DNA of 64,000 nucleotides from Zygnema cylindricum (lineage: Eukaryota; Streptophyta; Zygnematophyceae; Zygnematales; Zygnemataceae): positions 1 to 64,000 of the forward strand of contig JBBHKE010000927.1 of the NCBI GenBank assembly GCA_037447655.1, read 5' to 3'. Under the pieces are notes generated by a model. It made no database searches. It was not told the DNA's origin and worked only from the letters and a program-made list of their open reading frames with translations. The number at the start of each line of letters is the position of its first letter. Positions within the stretch are counted from its first letter, which is position 1. Both the position numbers and the translations under genes were made by a program. Positions 54,844-64,000 of this stretch are shown piece after piece.

Positions 54844-54981
54844 ACCTGAAACTTTTTGAATATGAGGCCATAATCCAGGTAGATTAAGGCTGGATCCAGG
54901 AGTCCAAATCTTTGGCCCACTGTGGCAGCAAAACAGCTTGTGGCCCATAATTTTGATATGGGGGGTAGAGATTTGTACCAC
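49902..54981 (-). CDS. DER1: Derlin-1 type gene (six of probably seven coding exons)
   Basis: Exons, 5' to 3' on the minus strand: 54981-54846, 54174-54101, 53731-53638, 51672-51511, 51065-50905, 50037-49902. They join in one unbroken frame of 253 codons plus stop (763 nt), with GT/AG boundaries and consistent phases. The product matches plant Derlin-1 from WYKSLPPISK to the C-terminal GRSYRLNQD. Derlins are rhomboid-fold pseudoproteases in the ER membrane that help retrotranslocate misfolded proteins for degradation. The conserved WR (IWRLVSNFLFLG) and the GxxxG helix (GLFVGHVYFYL) are present. Missing is a small first exon ending in two bases of the codon before WYK; I could not place it upstream of 54981. 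The length matches plant Derlin-1 (about 240-270 residues). The gene looks intact and probably functional. Confidence 0.93.
50640..50820. repeat. Pyrimidine-rich tract in the last Derlin intron
   Basis: C/T-rich low-complexity sequence on plus (purine-rich in the transcript). The overlapping Ser/Pro/Phe frames on plus and Gly/Arg/Glu frames on minus are low-complexity artefacts. Confidence 0.8.
50905..51065 (-). CDS. DER1: Derlin exon 6
   Basis: Reads AFYLPWVFIFLNMMFGKNVS, DDLLGLFVGHVYFYLNTIYP, RQGGVYLLQTPSW plus GT. Of two overlapping donors I chose GGT then GTATCC because it joins in frame to the last exon (TPSWVYYILDKWG). Confidence 0.93.
51332..51446. repeat. 11-bp minisatellite (GAAACCCTTCC)n in a Derlin intron
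   Basis: About seven perfect copies of GAAACCCTTCC and then degenerate ones, within the 445-bp intron between 51065 and 51511. Confidence 0.95.
51511..51672 (-). CDS. DER1: Derlin exon 5
   Basis: 54 codons in phase 0: EWGEEFSQAVTLAIPASFLY, IPFLASSLAFMVLYLWCREN, PNSSVSLYGMVNVK. Matches the SLxFMxLYLWSRExPNxxxSLYG block. Acceptor ATTGTGGTAG, donor GTAAGA. Confidence 0.95.
53027..53243. mobile_element. Foldback MITE in a Derlin intron, TA duplication
   Basis: Termini CACCGCTAATCGTTATTAGT and ACTAATAACGATTAGCGGTG, imperfectly inverted over about 45 bp; the centre is also partly palindromic (GATTGTCAATCCG and CGATTGACAATCC). TA lies at 53025-53026 and 53244-53245. Confidence 0.9.
53535..53603. 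repeat. GGGAGA-rich tract beside Derlin exon 4
   Basis: Purine repeat on plus; in the transcript it is a C/T tract starting about 30 bases after the exon 4 donor. Confidence 0.9.
53638..53731 (-). CDS. DER1: Derlin exon 4
   Basis: Reads LRYGVGLETNIYQGRKADFL then YMLIFGMGTML, matching the RYGxxLE...R-ADF segment of Derlin-1. Acceptor ATTTTTCAG, donor GTGAGT. Confidence 0.94.
54101..54174 (-). CDS. DER1: Derlin exon 3
   Basis: Reads IWRLVSNFLFLGPFSFSFVM then QLLL plus two bases. Contains the invariant Trp-Arg of Derlins. Acceptor TTTTTTGCAG, donor GTAAGT. Confidence 0.94.
54726..54838. repeat. (GA)n microsatellite beside Derlin exon 2
   Basis: Long GA run; in the transcript a CT repeat beginning a few bases after the exon 2 donor (GTTAAGCTCTCTCT). 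Confidence 0.95.
54846..54981 (-). CDS. DER1: Derlin exon 2 (first recognised)
   Basis: Reads WYKSLPPISK, LWATSCFAATVGQRFGLLDP and LIYLDYGLIFKKFQ, the first membrane segment. The acceptor is CTCTCGCAG preceded by a very long pyrimidine tract; the donor is CAG then GTTAAG. Phase 1 entry, phase 0 exit. Confidence 0.92.
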
Positions 54982-54982
54982 C

Positions 54983-55140
54983 TGCGAGAGAGAGAGGAGC
55001 GGAGGGGGGGGGGAGGGGGGAAGGGGGGAAGGGGAGAAGGGGAGAGAGAAAGAGGGCAGGGGGGGGGGGCGAGGGAAAGAGGGAGGGAGGGAGGGAGGGC
55101 GGGAGGGGCAAAAAGGGAGGGAAGAGAAAGGGAGTTAGAA
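54983..55140. repeat. G-rich low-complexity tract upstream of Derlin exon 2
   Basis: Runs of 4-10 G separated by A or GA. On the transcript strand it is a C/T-rich polypyrimidine tract leading into the exon 2 acceptor. On plus it has many G-runs compatible with G-quadruplexes. The overlapping Pro-rich and Gly/Arg-rich frames are artefacts. Confidence 0.9.
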
Positions 55141-57138
55141 AAGCGGAGGATGAGGGAGAAGAAACTACGTGTAAGATGATTCTAGAAGAATTGGCCAAAA
55201 TGCATTGAGGGGAAACAGTGCCCTTATTTGCCATAATTTTTTCCCTTTCGTTGTTTCCACACTAATTGTGTGTAGCTCACAAAAATGAGACATAAATAGT
55301 AGTATGAGTTTAAATGTGAATTTCTCTCCTAAAGTTGGTAAGACCTTTCTAGAGTTGCAAAGAAACTGAACTGAAACTATGTACCCTGGTAGGGACTGTC
55401 ACCCACCAACATTAGCGTGGATCACTTCAACTTAAGAATTGTAAAGCTTATACCTTTAAAATAGTCCACAGTAACAAAGGTAGGTATAACTTTTAATTCT
55501 GCTTCAATACATGTTAAACACATGTTAACAGGATTCATCCTTATTAATGTTCAAAACACTGATTCTGTCATGGTTTTATTTTCTATTTTACCGAAAATGA
55601 AAAAATAGTATTATAACACTAATCAAAGGAATGCAAGGATAGGCATAATCACCGAAACCACAATTAGTGTTGTTGACACTAAACCCACATTAACAATAAT
55701 AAGTCAATATCTTTAGTAATAACAAATGGTGTATTATCCGTCTCCAATTATAAGTAAAGCTCAAGAAGATGAAGTGAAAACCTACATTAATAATCTACAC
55801 TAATAATCTACACTAATCTAAAGGATTAATAGATGGGAGTATATAGGTTCAACTATTAGAAATTAGTACTACACGTACTTATTTTGACATGGCATTCAAG
55901 TTTGTAGAGGAACAAGTCACCGAACTAAGAATGGAATATAAATTTACTAATTTAGTCATAAATCTTAACCTAATGTTAGAAATGCAAAAGGCAGAAATGA
56001 CAAACTCTTTCCTTTTCAGAAAAGAAACATCGCATTCAAATTACTTAACATCTTTAAAATTAATTTTTGGAGTGTTATGAGGGGGGGAGAGAGAAGGGGG
56101 AGAGAGAGTGGGGGAGGTTGTATTTACATGTAAGACAAAGTCTCTAAAGTTTCTTAATGCAAACAACAAAAAAGAAGCTATACCGTAAACATGATTAAGA
56201 ATGCATAACAAAAATATAATCCATTTTAAAAGCAAAGCATTTTGTCCTATATTAAAAAAAAATGCAAGTAAACTAGCAATAGCATTCAAAAAACCAAGCA
56301 AGAAATACAATAAACAAAAGAAATCAAGTGAATCCAGAAGAATGAGACGTACTCTGCAGGGTCCGACATTTTTCGAAGATAAGTGGAAACACAATTGTGA
56401 AAAATTCGTGGATAAGCTCCGAAACAAAAAACAATAAGCGAAGCAGTTTCAGACCGGAATCGCAAAAAAAAAGAGAACCAAAGTGGAAAAAAAACAGAGT
56501 TGTTGCAGTCAAAAGACTTTTCCCTTTAGCTAAAAGGAAGATGTAACTTGAGCAATAAATAAAGGACAGAAAGTTCGCCGGAAGGTTCGAAATGAACGAA
56601 AAAACAAGGACACTTTAAAGGTCTTAAAGAAAACCGTCGTTTAAATTTAAGTCGAGACGTGCGTAACATAGTTCAAAAGTAGGTGAAAGTAGCCCCATAC
56701 AATATGCCTATTGTATGCAAAACATATTGTATTCGGTCCTATTCGGACCAATTAAAACATTCGGACCAAAAAAAATAATTTATACCGTCAGATTCAAGCG
56801 ATCGGACGGTCTCTTATCAAAGTAGCGATCTAAGAAGATCACATGCAAAGCCCATAACACAACTGACGATAAAGGCGCCGACCAAAGGCCTACCATAAAA
56901 ACGCCTACTTTTGAACTATGGTGCGTAACGTGCGGTTATCGTATACAATAGTACTATACAGTGGTTGAAATGTGCGAAAACAATTGGCAATGCTACAGTA
57001 GACTCGTACTGTAAGCGTACTATTGAATTAAGAGGAAATTTTATCAAATTTTCAACGGAGGTGAATCTCCTAATATGTCCACGAAAATCGTTCAAACATT
57101 ACAATACGACAGACGACTTCGTACATACCTTATTGAGC
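55141..57138. other. AT-rich, no gene recognised; should include Derlin intron 1 and promoter
   Basis: The missing first Derlin exon should lie here or further right. Further ATTAGTGTTG and ATTAGCGTGGATC motifs occur at about 55410 and 55665. The frame 55889-56080 and the facing frames 56041-56437 have no recognised domain. Confidence 0.3.
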
Positions 57139-57140
57139 TA

Positions 57141-57345
57141 CACCGTGTATCGCTATTAGTGTTATTGTTTTTTCGTCTCTTAAAACATTTCATATGTTCA
57201 ATTATGGATCTGACGGTTGCGATTGAAATTTAAGATTCTCAGCTTCCGATTGGCGGCCTCAAACTGAAAATCGGACAAATGTGTACGGAGAAAATATAGT
57301 TTTAAGTAGCGACAAAATCATTAACACTAATAGCGATTTTCGGTG
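57141..57345. mobile_element. Foldback MITE related to 53027-53243
   Basis: Termini CACCGTGTATCGCTATTAGT and ACTAATAGCGATTTTCGGTG, TA at 57139-57140 and 57346-57347. 205 bp with the same partly palindromic interior (TTCCGATTGGCGGCCTC against TTCCTATTGGCGGTCTC). Confidence 0.88.
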
Positions 57346-57347
57346 TA

Positions 57348-58399
57348 CAGTATTCTAACCAAAGTACAAAAATGTAAATAACGTATATGTCAAAATAGTC
57401 GTCAACTCGATCAGTGGTCTGTGCCCATGTATCACGTAACTTAGCGATATATTTCCTTTTTAAGTTTTTAGTAAAGATTCTTCGTACTAATTTTCATTCA
57501 GGGAATTCTTATGTCTACTAAAATTTATTTTTCAATTATGTTGACTGTTCTTCTTTAACATTCGGCCATGGCTTCTTTAACTCTTTTTCCGCCCTTTTCT
57601 CTTCTATCCTATCGCCAAATTTTGCGTCCAGCTATTCCAAAGATATCGTTTTCAAAATTTAACTAGTTACCTATTGTGAGTGGCCACTTTGAGGAGAGTG
57701 GGCATCTTGTTCGGAGTTTTTGGTAGCAGTGGCGCACGACACATGGTGAGCGTAACAAAACTGACGTAGATTAATCGTAGATTAATCCACACGCAGAACA
57801 ATAGGCGGCGGGGAAAACGACCAATCAAAACAAAAACAATAAAAAAAAAAAAAACAAAGGTTTGCGATTCACGGTTTTCTACTTTCATTTGGGGAGTCTT
57901 AGCTTTTGCAACCATTATTTGTCAACACTTTTTGAGAAGATCTACCTTTGTTCCAAAGCAATTTCGTCTTTTAGTATAATATATTTTTTCCAGCCTCTCC
58001 ATATGACCCCTCAAAAAAGATGACCGACACGCTCCCTTTCCCCGTCATCTCCAACACGTTTGCGACTGCGTAATCCCTTCCCAAGGCCATCTCACCCTTT
58101 TTTGTCGACTCCTCAACAAGCCACTGTCCTGCCCCTAGATTACTCCTCTCCAAACCCTTTAGAATTAGCGTTCCCCTCACCGCACACCCTCTCCTCCAAT
58201 TGGGGTAAACCATCACCTCTTACATCTATACCAAGTATCCTCCCATCATCGTCGAGAGCATTCCCAAACTTTGTCTTTAAACCCTATCCTAAAGCCTCCC
58301 CTTCACCAACCACTATTGGTCACGCATTCAACCCCTCCTCTACACTCGCCACCGTTTATTCTCCTGCCTATCCCAGCCCCTCCGCCCGATAACACTCCC
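57348..58399. other. No gene recognised; Pro/Ser-rich frames from 58.05 kb
   Basis: Overlapping plus-strand frames at 58060-58603 are Pro/Ser-rich and may be the decayed 5' part of the LINE that follows. The minus frame 57667-57915 has no known domain. Confidence 0.3.
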
Positions 58400-60170
58400 T
58401 CCCCCTCAACCGACGCATCTTCATCTCTAGTTCCTCCTCCCACCCCTCAACCTTCGATCGAACCTACTCATCATCTCTTCCAGTTGTCAACAATTTTTCA
58501 AGCGCACTTGCAACTCGAGTGCAACTCTGGATCTTTCTCTGGGATGCGGGAAGCCTTACGCTATCCGTGTTGGTTTGGCAATACATGTAAAAGTGTATCC
58601 TAATGTTATTTCGGTTCCTTCGCATTCCCATGGAGGGCCTTCTTTCAACAAGCCCACCATTTAGCGACATCATTCTTATAACAATTGAAATTTAATTCGT
58701 AACCTTGTGTTGAGGTGTTACCACCTCCGTTACCCTCGACCTCAACTTAATTTTCGTATTCCTTGTGATCTTCGAAAAGTCTTCCAAGCAATTTTTAGGT
58801 TACCACAAAGGCTTTTAGCTGACGATGTCAATAATTAAGCACCTGCGCAACTTTTCTTGTTGTTTACACTCTATATCTTGGTCTTACCTTTCCATGGGGG
58901 TGTAAGTAAGGCACAAGAAACACGTTGAAGGTGTCAAAATTTCTTTTGTGGGGCTTTGGAAACTATTAAAAAAGAAGATACATATAGATTCATTGTCCTT
59001 TTTGTTCCTTTTTGAAGACGATACAGATAGAGTCATTGCCCTTTCTGTTCCTCTTTCTCGATGCTAAGCTCCACCTCTTGCCTCCACATCCCGTAATAAA
59101 GGTATCGTGAACCTCGGGCTCTTTGGTAGAGCCTCTCGTGTTATTCGGGTGTTGCCACCTTACACACGATCAACATGCATGGAGTCAACAACAACAACCA
59201 TGGAGTCTCATTTTGTTTGGGTGCTCCTAACCTTTCACACCATCAACAACCACGGAGTTAACTATTGAGGCCTTTAGAGCCTTTTACAGGTGCATGTTTA
59301 GGTGCTTCAAGCCACACCTGATAAGGTTTTACCTTTTGTTGGATCTTATGACCCTTTTTAACAATATGAGCTTGATCACTGAAGCTTTTCGATAACATTT
59401 CTCCGTCGGGGGACCTTCTATTATGATACATGAGCCTCCGCGTGACATTTTTCCACCACAATGTCTATCGAAATTTATTGATTATTGTTTAAGGTGGTTC
59501 CTCAATTAGCTCGAGAAAGGTGCCACCAACTGTAGTATCACTTTTGACATCAATACGTTGTGTTGTTGTCTCAAAATCTCTCAAAACATGTTGGTTGTGT
59601 TTTTTTTTTATCGCTATGATGGAAGTCGTATCATTTTATGGCTCGATTTTTTTTTTCACAATTAGCAAGGGTTTTAATGATTATTTTTCCCCATATGAGT
59701 TTTGTCTTGTGACGCATTGTGAGGATGTTGAACATGGTTTTTTGGCAACTCTTGGTTTATACCCAAATAGGGTGGTTTTCTCCTAGTTGACATTGCCAAT
59801 TTTTTTAACACCATTAATCATAATGGCGTTTGCCGCGAGCTTCACCACGCCTCCCATCCAATCAACCAATTTTTTGCTTTTGTTCCCATTTTTTACTCCA
59901 CATCGAGTTCTCTCATTTATTCAATTGGTGTCCCGTTTGGAGGTATTGCCACTGTGATTCAGCTACTGTTATTTGTCAAAGTGACCCTTTAGGAGCCGTT
60001 TCATTTGATTTAGCCAACCACGAACCCTTACGAGTTTTATTTATCGTTTTTTTCGGATGTTTGTTCCTTTTGGCAATTGATGACAAACACATCATTTGCA
60101 TGTCGGACCAAGTTTTTTTTGCATTTCACCATTTGTCAAGGTAGCATTCTAAATTTAAATGTGTCATGTG
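58400..60170 (+). pseudogene. Non-LTR retrotransposon (LINE) reverse transcriptase, decayed
   Basis: Pieces in three frames. GGVSKA at about 58896; CEDVEHGFLATLGLYPNRVV (about 59710-59780); LLVDIANFFNTINHNGVCRE (59780-59840, RT motif A with the catalytic Asp) followed by PINQFFAFVPIFYSTSSSLI; CQSDPLGAVSFDLANHEPLR (59974, motif B in place of QGDPLG); and FLLAIDDKHIICMS (about 60065, motif C in place of the usual ADDTHI). The order and spacing fit a LINE ORF2 RT. Many stops and frameshifts; no endonuclease was identified and the ends are not defined. Confidence 0.75.
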
Positions 60171-60882
60171 ATGCCCTTATAGTTTGCCACCTCATTTTTC
60201 TCTCTCCCACAAGATTTTGTGTGTGTACTTCTCTATAAGATCTAAGGGTTTTGCGTTTCTGCGATTGGAGCCCATGATAGTGTTTTTCTTTTTGTTAAGG
60301 GTCCCTTATTAGATGACCTTCTCCACATTCGAGTGTGAATATTGTTTTAGTACCCACTTCAGTGATTGCATCCCTTATCATCTCTTGTGTGTTTGTATAA
60401 TCTCTGTCGTTTGAACAACGACTTTGATGGAGGTCTTGCTCATTTATAGAATGGACACAATTGCAACTGGGCTTGTATAAGAGCTACGTGTGCGGCAAGT
60501 CAAAAAGTAAGCGAAGTGCATACTAAAATGAAGAAAAAGAGTAGCGAAGTGAGGCAGAAATTAGAGTAACAACAAGTCAAGCCTGAGCCCTTCGCTTTGA
60601 ACAAGATTGAAAATGAGCTTGTGATTAAGCTTTAGGCAACCCTAAGGCATCAAGTTTTTAAACTCAACGGTTGCTTATTTCTTTATGCAATGCTGTTCGC
60701 GGGGGGGGAGGGGACCTTTCGTACACTTACCGTACAATATTTCGGTACTATATACGTACGGACACCCACCTTCCACGAAATATATCGCAACAATTTTTGT
60801 TGGTCCTGGAGCGATATATCAATCCCTCCGATCGTTCGGATATCAAATATATCGCGATGTGTTTTACCGATGCATAAAATTA
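60171..60882. other. No gene recognised
   Basis: T-rich tail after the LINE, then a GTAC-containing stretch (60720-60765) and ATATATCGC words (60780-60855). It ends at the 8-bp duplication of the hAT-type element. Confidence 0.3.
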
Positions 60883-60890
60883 CCCGCAAC

Positions 60891-61575
60891 CAGAGGTCGC
60901 AAACGGTCAACCGAAACCGTGACCGACCGTTAACCGACCGCCCGCACCGGATCCGGAACGGATTCGGTTGCCAAATTTTGGGGGTTGGGCGGTTACGGTC
61001 GGTTGACTCACCATGAAAAAAAAAACGGTCAGTTACGGTCGGTCAAACAAAAAACCAAAAAAAAAGAAATTTTGTGCTTTTTTTTTCCACATTATTGTTC
61101 TTTGTACTTTTGGTATCGTGGAAGTACGTGGCATCATGATTAGCGTCGCAAATCTGACACGGTACTATAGTACACTATTCATTTCGAAAATCTTAGGGAA
61201 AGCGACAAAGCGTCTCAAATCTGACACGGTTACACAATATTCATTTCGCAAATCTTAGGCAACGCGACAAAGCGTCGCAAATCTGACACAGTAGTACACT
61301 ATTCATTTCGCAAATCTTAAGGAACGCGACAAATCGTAATTATTGGCTTATTCCGTCGTACATTGATTAATTTTGTACTTTTTCGGTTACGGGCGGGCAC
61401 GGTTAGTCGCGAAAAATCAAGATTCGGTTAATTTTTTTTTTCGTAAACGACGGACGGTTAACGGTTAACAATTTTGGAGCATGACAAAACTCGGTCGGGC
61501 GTCGGTTACTCAGATTTTGAAAAAAAAAAAACGGTCGGTTTCGGGTATGATTTTTTTTGACTTTTGCGACCTCTG
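60891..61575. mobile_element. Non-autonomous hAT-type transposon, 8-bp duplication
   Basis: The termini CAGAGGTCGCAAA and TTTGCGACCTCTG are perfect inverted repeats. Perfect 8-bp duplications CCCGCAAC lie at 60883-60890 and 61576-61583. An 8-bp duplication and CAG-type ends are hallmarks of hAT. 685 bp, with GGTCGGTTACGGTCGGT-like subterminal words and no transposase ORF. Confidence 0.95.
61143..61337. repeat. ~65-bp tandem repeat inside the hAT-type element
   Basis: Three units start at 61143, 61210 and 61272 with GCGTCGCAAATCTGACACGG-type sequence and then ATTCATTTCGCAAATCTTAG. Confidence 0.9.
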
Positions 61576-61802
61576 CCCGCAACACAAAACGTTTTGTTTT
61601 CCACTATAAAATTTTGGACCGACGTCTCCCCGACCGCAAATCCTGATCTCTGGCTGAAGTGCCGTACTATGCCGTACCGCTTCTTCTATTGTGAACCCAC
61701 AGATCCAGCTGTCGGATTCTGGACGAACAAAGATAGAAAGATCCTCTATTCCTGTTAGATTCCAAGTACAGCACACCGTTCCTTTATGCCGGTTGGCAGG
61801 TA

Positions 61803-62291
61803 CACCGTGAATCGCTATTAGCGTAATAAAAAATATAGCGTAATGAAACAATTAGCGTACTTTACGGTAAATTGTGTTTTTTCGGGTACACCATGATACT
61901 AATTTATCATGTACTCTAATTTGTAAACTGCTTTGTAAAAAATTTCGGCACGTAATATGTCCCCACTAAAACATGTAGATGTACAAAATTGTTCAAATCG
62001 TACGCCGTCGCGTTTTCTTTACATCTGCGTATGCCGGAAAATGTTTACGCAATTATATATTATTATATTTTCTGTACTTCTAAATTTAAAAATGTACGGA
62101 ATAGTACATATCTGACAGTCCGTACGCAACACTATTTAAAAGGGCACTAAATTACAGTTATGAACCGCATTGAGCGGGGCACCTCAAATAACGTGCAAAA
62201 ACATTTAGCGTACTTTATTCTATTTGAGAATTTGCCCCAAAAAAAGGGGTACCCCAATTAGCGTCATGTACGTTAATAGCGATTCACGGTG
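61803..62291 (+). mobile_element. 489-bp MITE, TA duplication, copy 1
   Basis: Starts CACCGTGAATCGCTATTAGC and ends TAATAGCGATTCACGGTG. TA lies at 61801-61802 and 62292-62293. Interior marks: CAATTAGCGTACTTTACGGT, TTTGCCCC then a run of A then GGGGTACCCC. It is the same element as 63019-63506, opposite orientation. Confidence 0.95.
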
Positions 62292-62293
62292 TA

Positions 62294-63016
62294 GCGAACT
62301 CTTTCATAATAGACATCTATACGTGTCATATATAGCGGTCCAGAGCATCAAACGTTGTCCTCGGAATGGACAAAATCCAGCTCGAAAGCTCTTTGTGTAC
62401 GAAAGGCGTGAACTTCCATTCTCAGAGAGCTTCCAGGCGTGTGGAAATTGTACATGTCAGCCGTGTATGTCGGCTGTATGGCTTTTGTTAGTGGCTGAAA
62501 AGCTGCCATCTCATTGGTCGTAATCGAGGTTAGTTATTTTTGTCCGTTGCTTTCGTTGTCCTTTCGAGACTTGCGTTTCACTGCTGGCCACTTATAAAAA
62601 AAGGGAATTGATCATGACAGTGACTGTTTTGGTTGCGGACAGTCACTTACGTCATTTTGTTAAAATGCGTTTGTTTGAAGTACACATTGGTACAAATAAA
62701 GTACCGTTGAGTATAAATTTGACGGTCAATCGGTTGGACATCTTTGACTTTCATAATATTGTTTCAACCGCTTAAAATTTTGCCGCGCTTGCGAACGTCG
62801 ACCGTCATAATAAAATTAGCAATTCACACGGCCGGCGAGCGTTTACGGTTACAAAACTGCGGCGACCACATAGAAATAAAATGGTTGCAGACAGTAACTT
62901 TTTGTCGTTATGTGAGCTCCACGGTGAGAGCACTTCGCCGCAAAATTGAAATTGAATCGTCTAAGTGTTACATTGAACTTAGACGCAAAGTGAAACGAAC
63001 CTATTGAAACTGAAAG
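62294..63016. other. Segment between two inverted MITE copies
   Basis: About 720 bp. Not recognised as a gene; the frames at 62224-62523 and 62744-63007 have no known domain. GGTTGCGGACAGTCACTTA (62632) and GGTTGCAGACAGTAACTTT (62882) form a loose direct repeat. Confidence 0.35.
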
Positions 63017-63018
63017 TA

Positions 63019-63506
63019 CACCGTGAATCGCTATTAGCGTACATGACGCTTATTGGGGTACCCCTTTTTTTGGGGCAAATTCTCAAATAGAATAAAGTAC
63101 GCTAAATGTTTTTGCACGTTATTGAGGTACCCTGCTCTATGCGGTTCACAACTGTAATTTAGTGTCCTTTTAAATAGTGTGGTGTACGGACTGTCAGATC
63201 TGTACTATTCCGTACGTTTTTAAATTTAAAAGTACAGAAAATATAATAATATATAATTGCGTAAATATTTTCCGGCATACGCAGATGTCAAAAAAACGCG
63301 ACGGCGTACGATTTGAACAATTTCGTACATCTACATGTTTTAGTGTGGACATATTACGTGCCGAAAATTTTTACAAAGCAGTTTACAAATTAGAGTACAT
63401 GATTAATTAGTATCATGGTGTACCCGAAAAAATACAATTTACCGTAAAGTACGCTAATTGTTTCATTACGCTATATTTTTTATTACGCTAATAGCGATTC
63501 ACGGTG
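63019..63506 (-). mobile_element. 488-bp MITE, TA duplication, copy 2 (inverted)
   Basis: Near-identical reverse complement of 61803-62291. Starts CACCGTGAATCGCTATTAGC and ends TAATAGCGATTCACGGTG, TA at 63017-63018 and 63507-63508. Confidence 0.95.
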
Positions 63507-63632
63507 TACTATAGGTCTCGTACGGAAATATTATAACGCACGAAACGAAATAAACTTTTATAATAAAACGAACCGGCGTAAAAATATCATTTGAAATTAA
63601 ATGAAAAAAATGAGCGTCGTCACGCGCGACGA

Positions 63633-64000
63633 AATCGAGCCACGCTATTTACGAATCAACATATTACATTGACAAGATCGTAGCAAGATCGGCCGTACAA
63701 AGGTATTGCCACTTTGTCGTACACATAAATTACTTCCGCGGACGAAAAAATCGCGTCACGCTTCGCGAACCAACATTTCCTCGCAATCGACCAGCGTGCG
63801 ACTCGAACAAATGAATACCGGTCGGCGCTCGCACCAAACCGAACCGACAAAAAAGTACAGTATCGAACGAAACAAAACATAACCAACGCGATCCGAGCAA
63901 AAAATTGACTGCACGATTTCGGCCGACGCCGATTCGCCCAATATCCTAACATTTCGCTGTCAATGTAAGTATGTTGATTCGTAAATAGCGTGGCTCGATT
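63633..64000. mobile_element. Terminal-inverted-repeat element, cut by the window end
   Basis: AATCGAGCCACGCTATTTAC at 63633 is inverted at the window end (GTAAATAGCGTGGCTCGATT, 63981-64000). The repeats extend to about 42 bp with one or two mismatches. The interior is GC-richer with TCGCGTCACGCTTCGCGAAC. The outer ends and target duplication are outside the view, so the superfamily is unknown. Confidence 0.75.

Noticed and set aside
54884-55234. 116-codon Pro-rich minus ORF and overlapping Gly/Arg-rich plus ORFs
   Set aside because: Low-complexity translation of the G-rich tract. The real Derlin exon 2 uses a different frame and ends at 54981.

Overview
The window looks like nuclear DNA of a green-lineage (streptophyte) eukaryote. 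Two conserved host genes have plant-type sequence and spliceosomal introns: the first exon of a squalene synthase gene (1223-1408, minus) and six of probably seven coding exons of a Derlin-1 type gene (49902-54981, minus). Almost everything else is transposable element, microsatellite or unassigned AT-rich DNA. I cannot fix the genus. Long introns, dense nested retroelements and unfamiliar TE families would suit a charophyte alga or another large-genome early-diverging plant, but that is a guess.

Layout. 1-1.4 kb: squalene synthase exon and what is probably its first intron. 1.5-9.4 kb: tandem repeats, ATC microsatellites, a MITE, a decayed OTU-protease-like ORF, a retroelement LTR fragment and a tRNA-like sequence. 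9.48-10.93 kb: a truncated Ty1/copia pol. 12.45-36.60 kb: one large nested retrotransposon complex. Its outer shell is a Ty3/gypsy-type element bounded by the 5-bp duplication CCAAC. It keeps both LTRs, a primer-binding site, gag and protease, but has lost most of pol. Copia element B (15815) was inserted into it, and copia element A (17150-23569) into B. Copia element C (26417-32791), two solo LTRs and a TA-flanked MITE are also inside. Between these insertions and the 3' LTR lies a decayed extra ORF of a family I do not recognise.

37.5-44.8 kb: a decayed DDE-transposase DNA element (minus strand) with repeats built on CGACGA/TCGTCG. Between its probable first and second exons sits a better preserved gene of the same unknown family (40740-43144, minus), split by a solo LTR with a perfect duplication. 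44.97-47 kb: another solo LTR whose end and flank were later duplicated in tandem (period about 505 bp). 47-49.9 kb: GTAC-rich intergenic DNA. 49.9-55 kb: the Derlin gene. 58.4-60.2 kb: a decayed LINE reverse transcriptase. 60.9-64 kb: non-autonomous DNA transposons, including one hAT type with a perfect 8-bp duplication, two inverted copies of a 489-bp TA-flanked MITE, and a terminal-inverted-repeat element cut by the window end.

The two host genes act in unrelated pathways: sterol biosynthesis at the ER membrane, and ER-associated protein degradation. No operon-like or pathway clustering is visible. The most unusual content is the unknown gene family at 34.8-36.0 and 40.7-43.1 kb, and the conserved GTAC-rich block shared by diverged copia-type LTRs.
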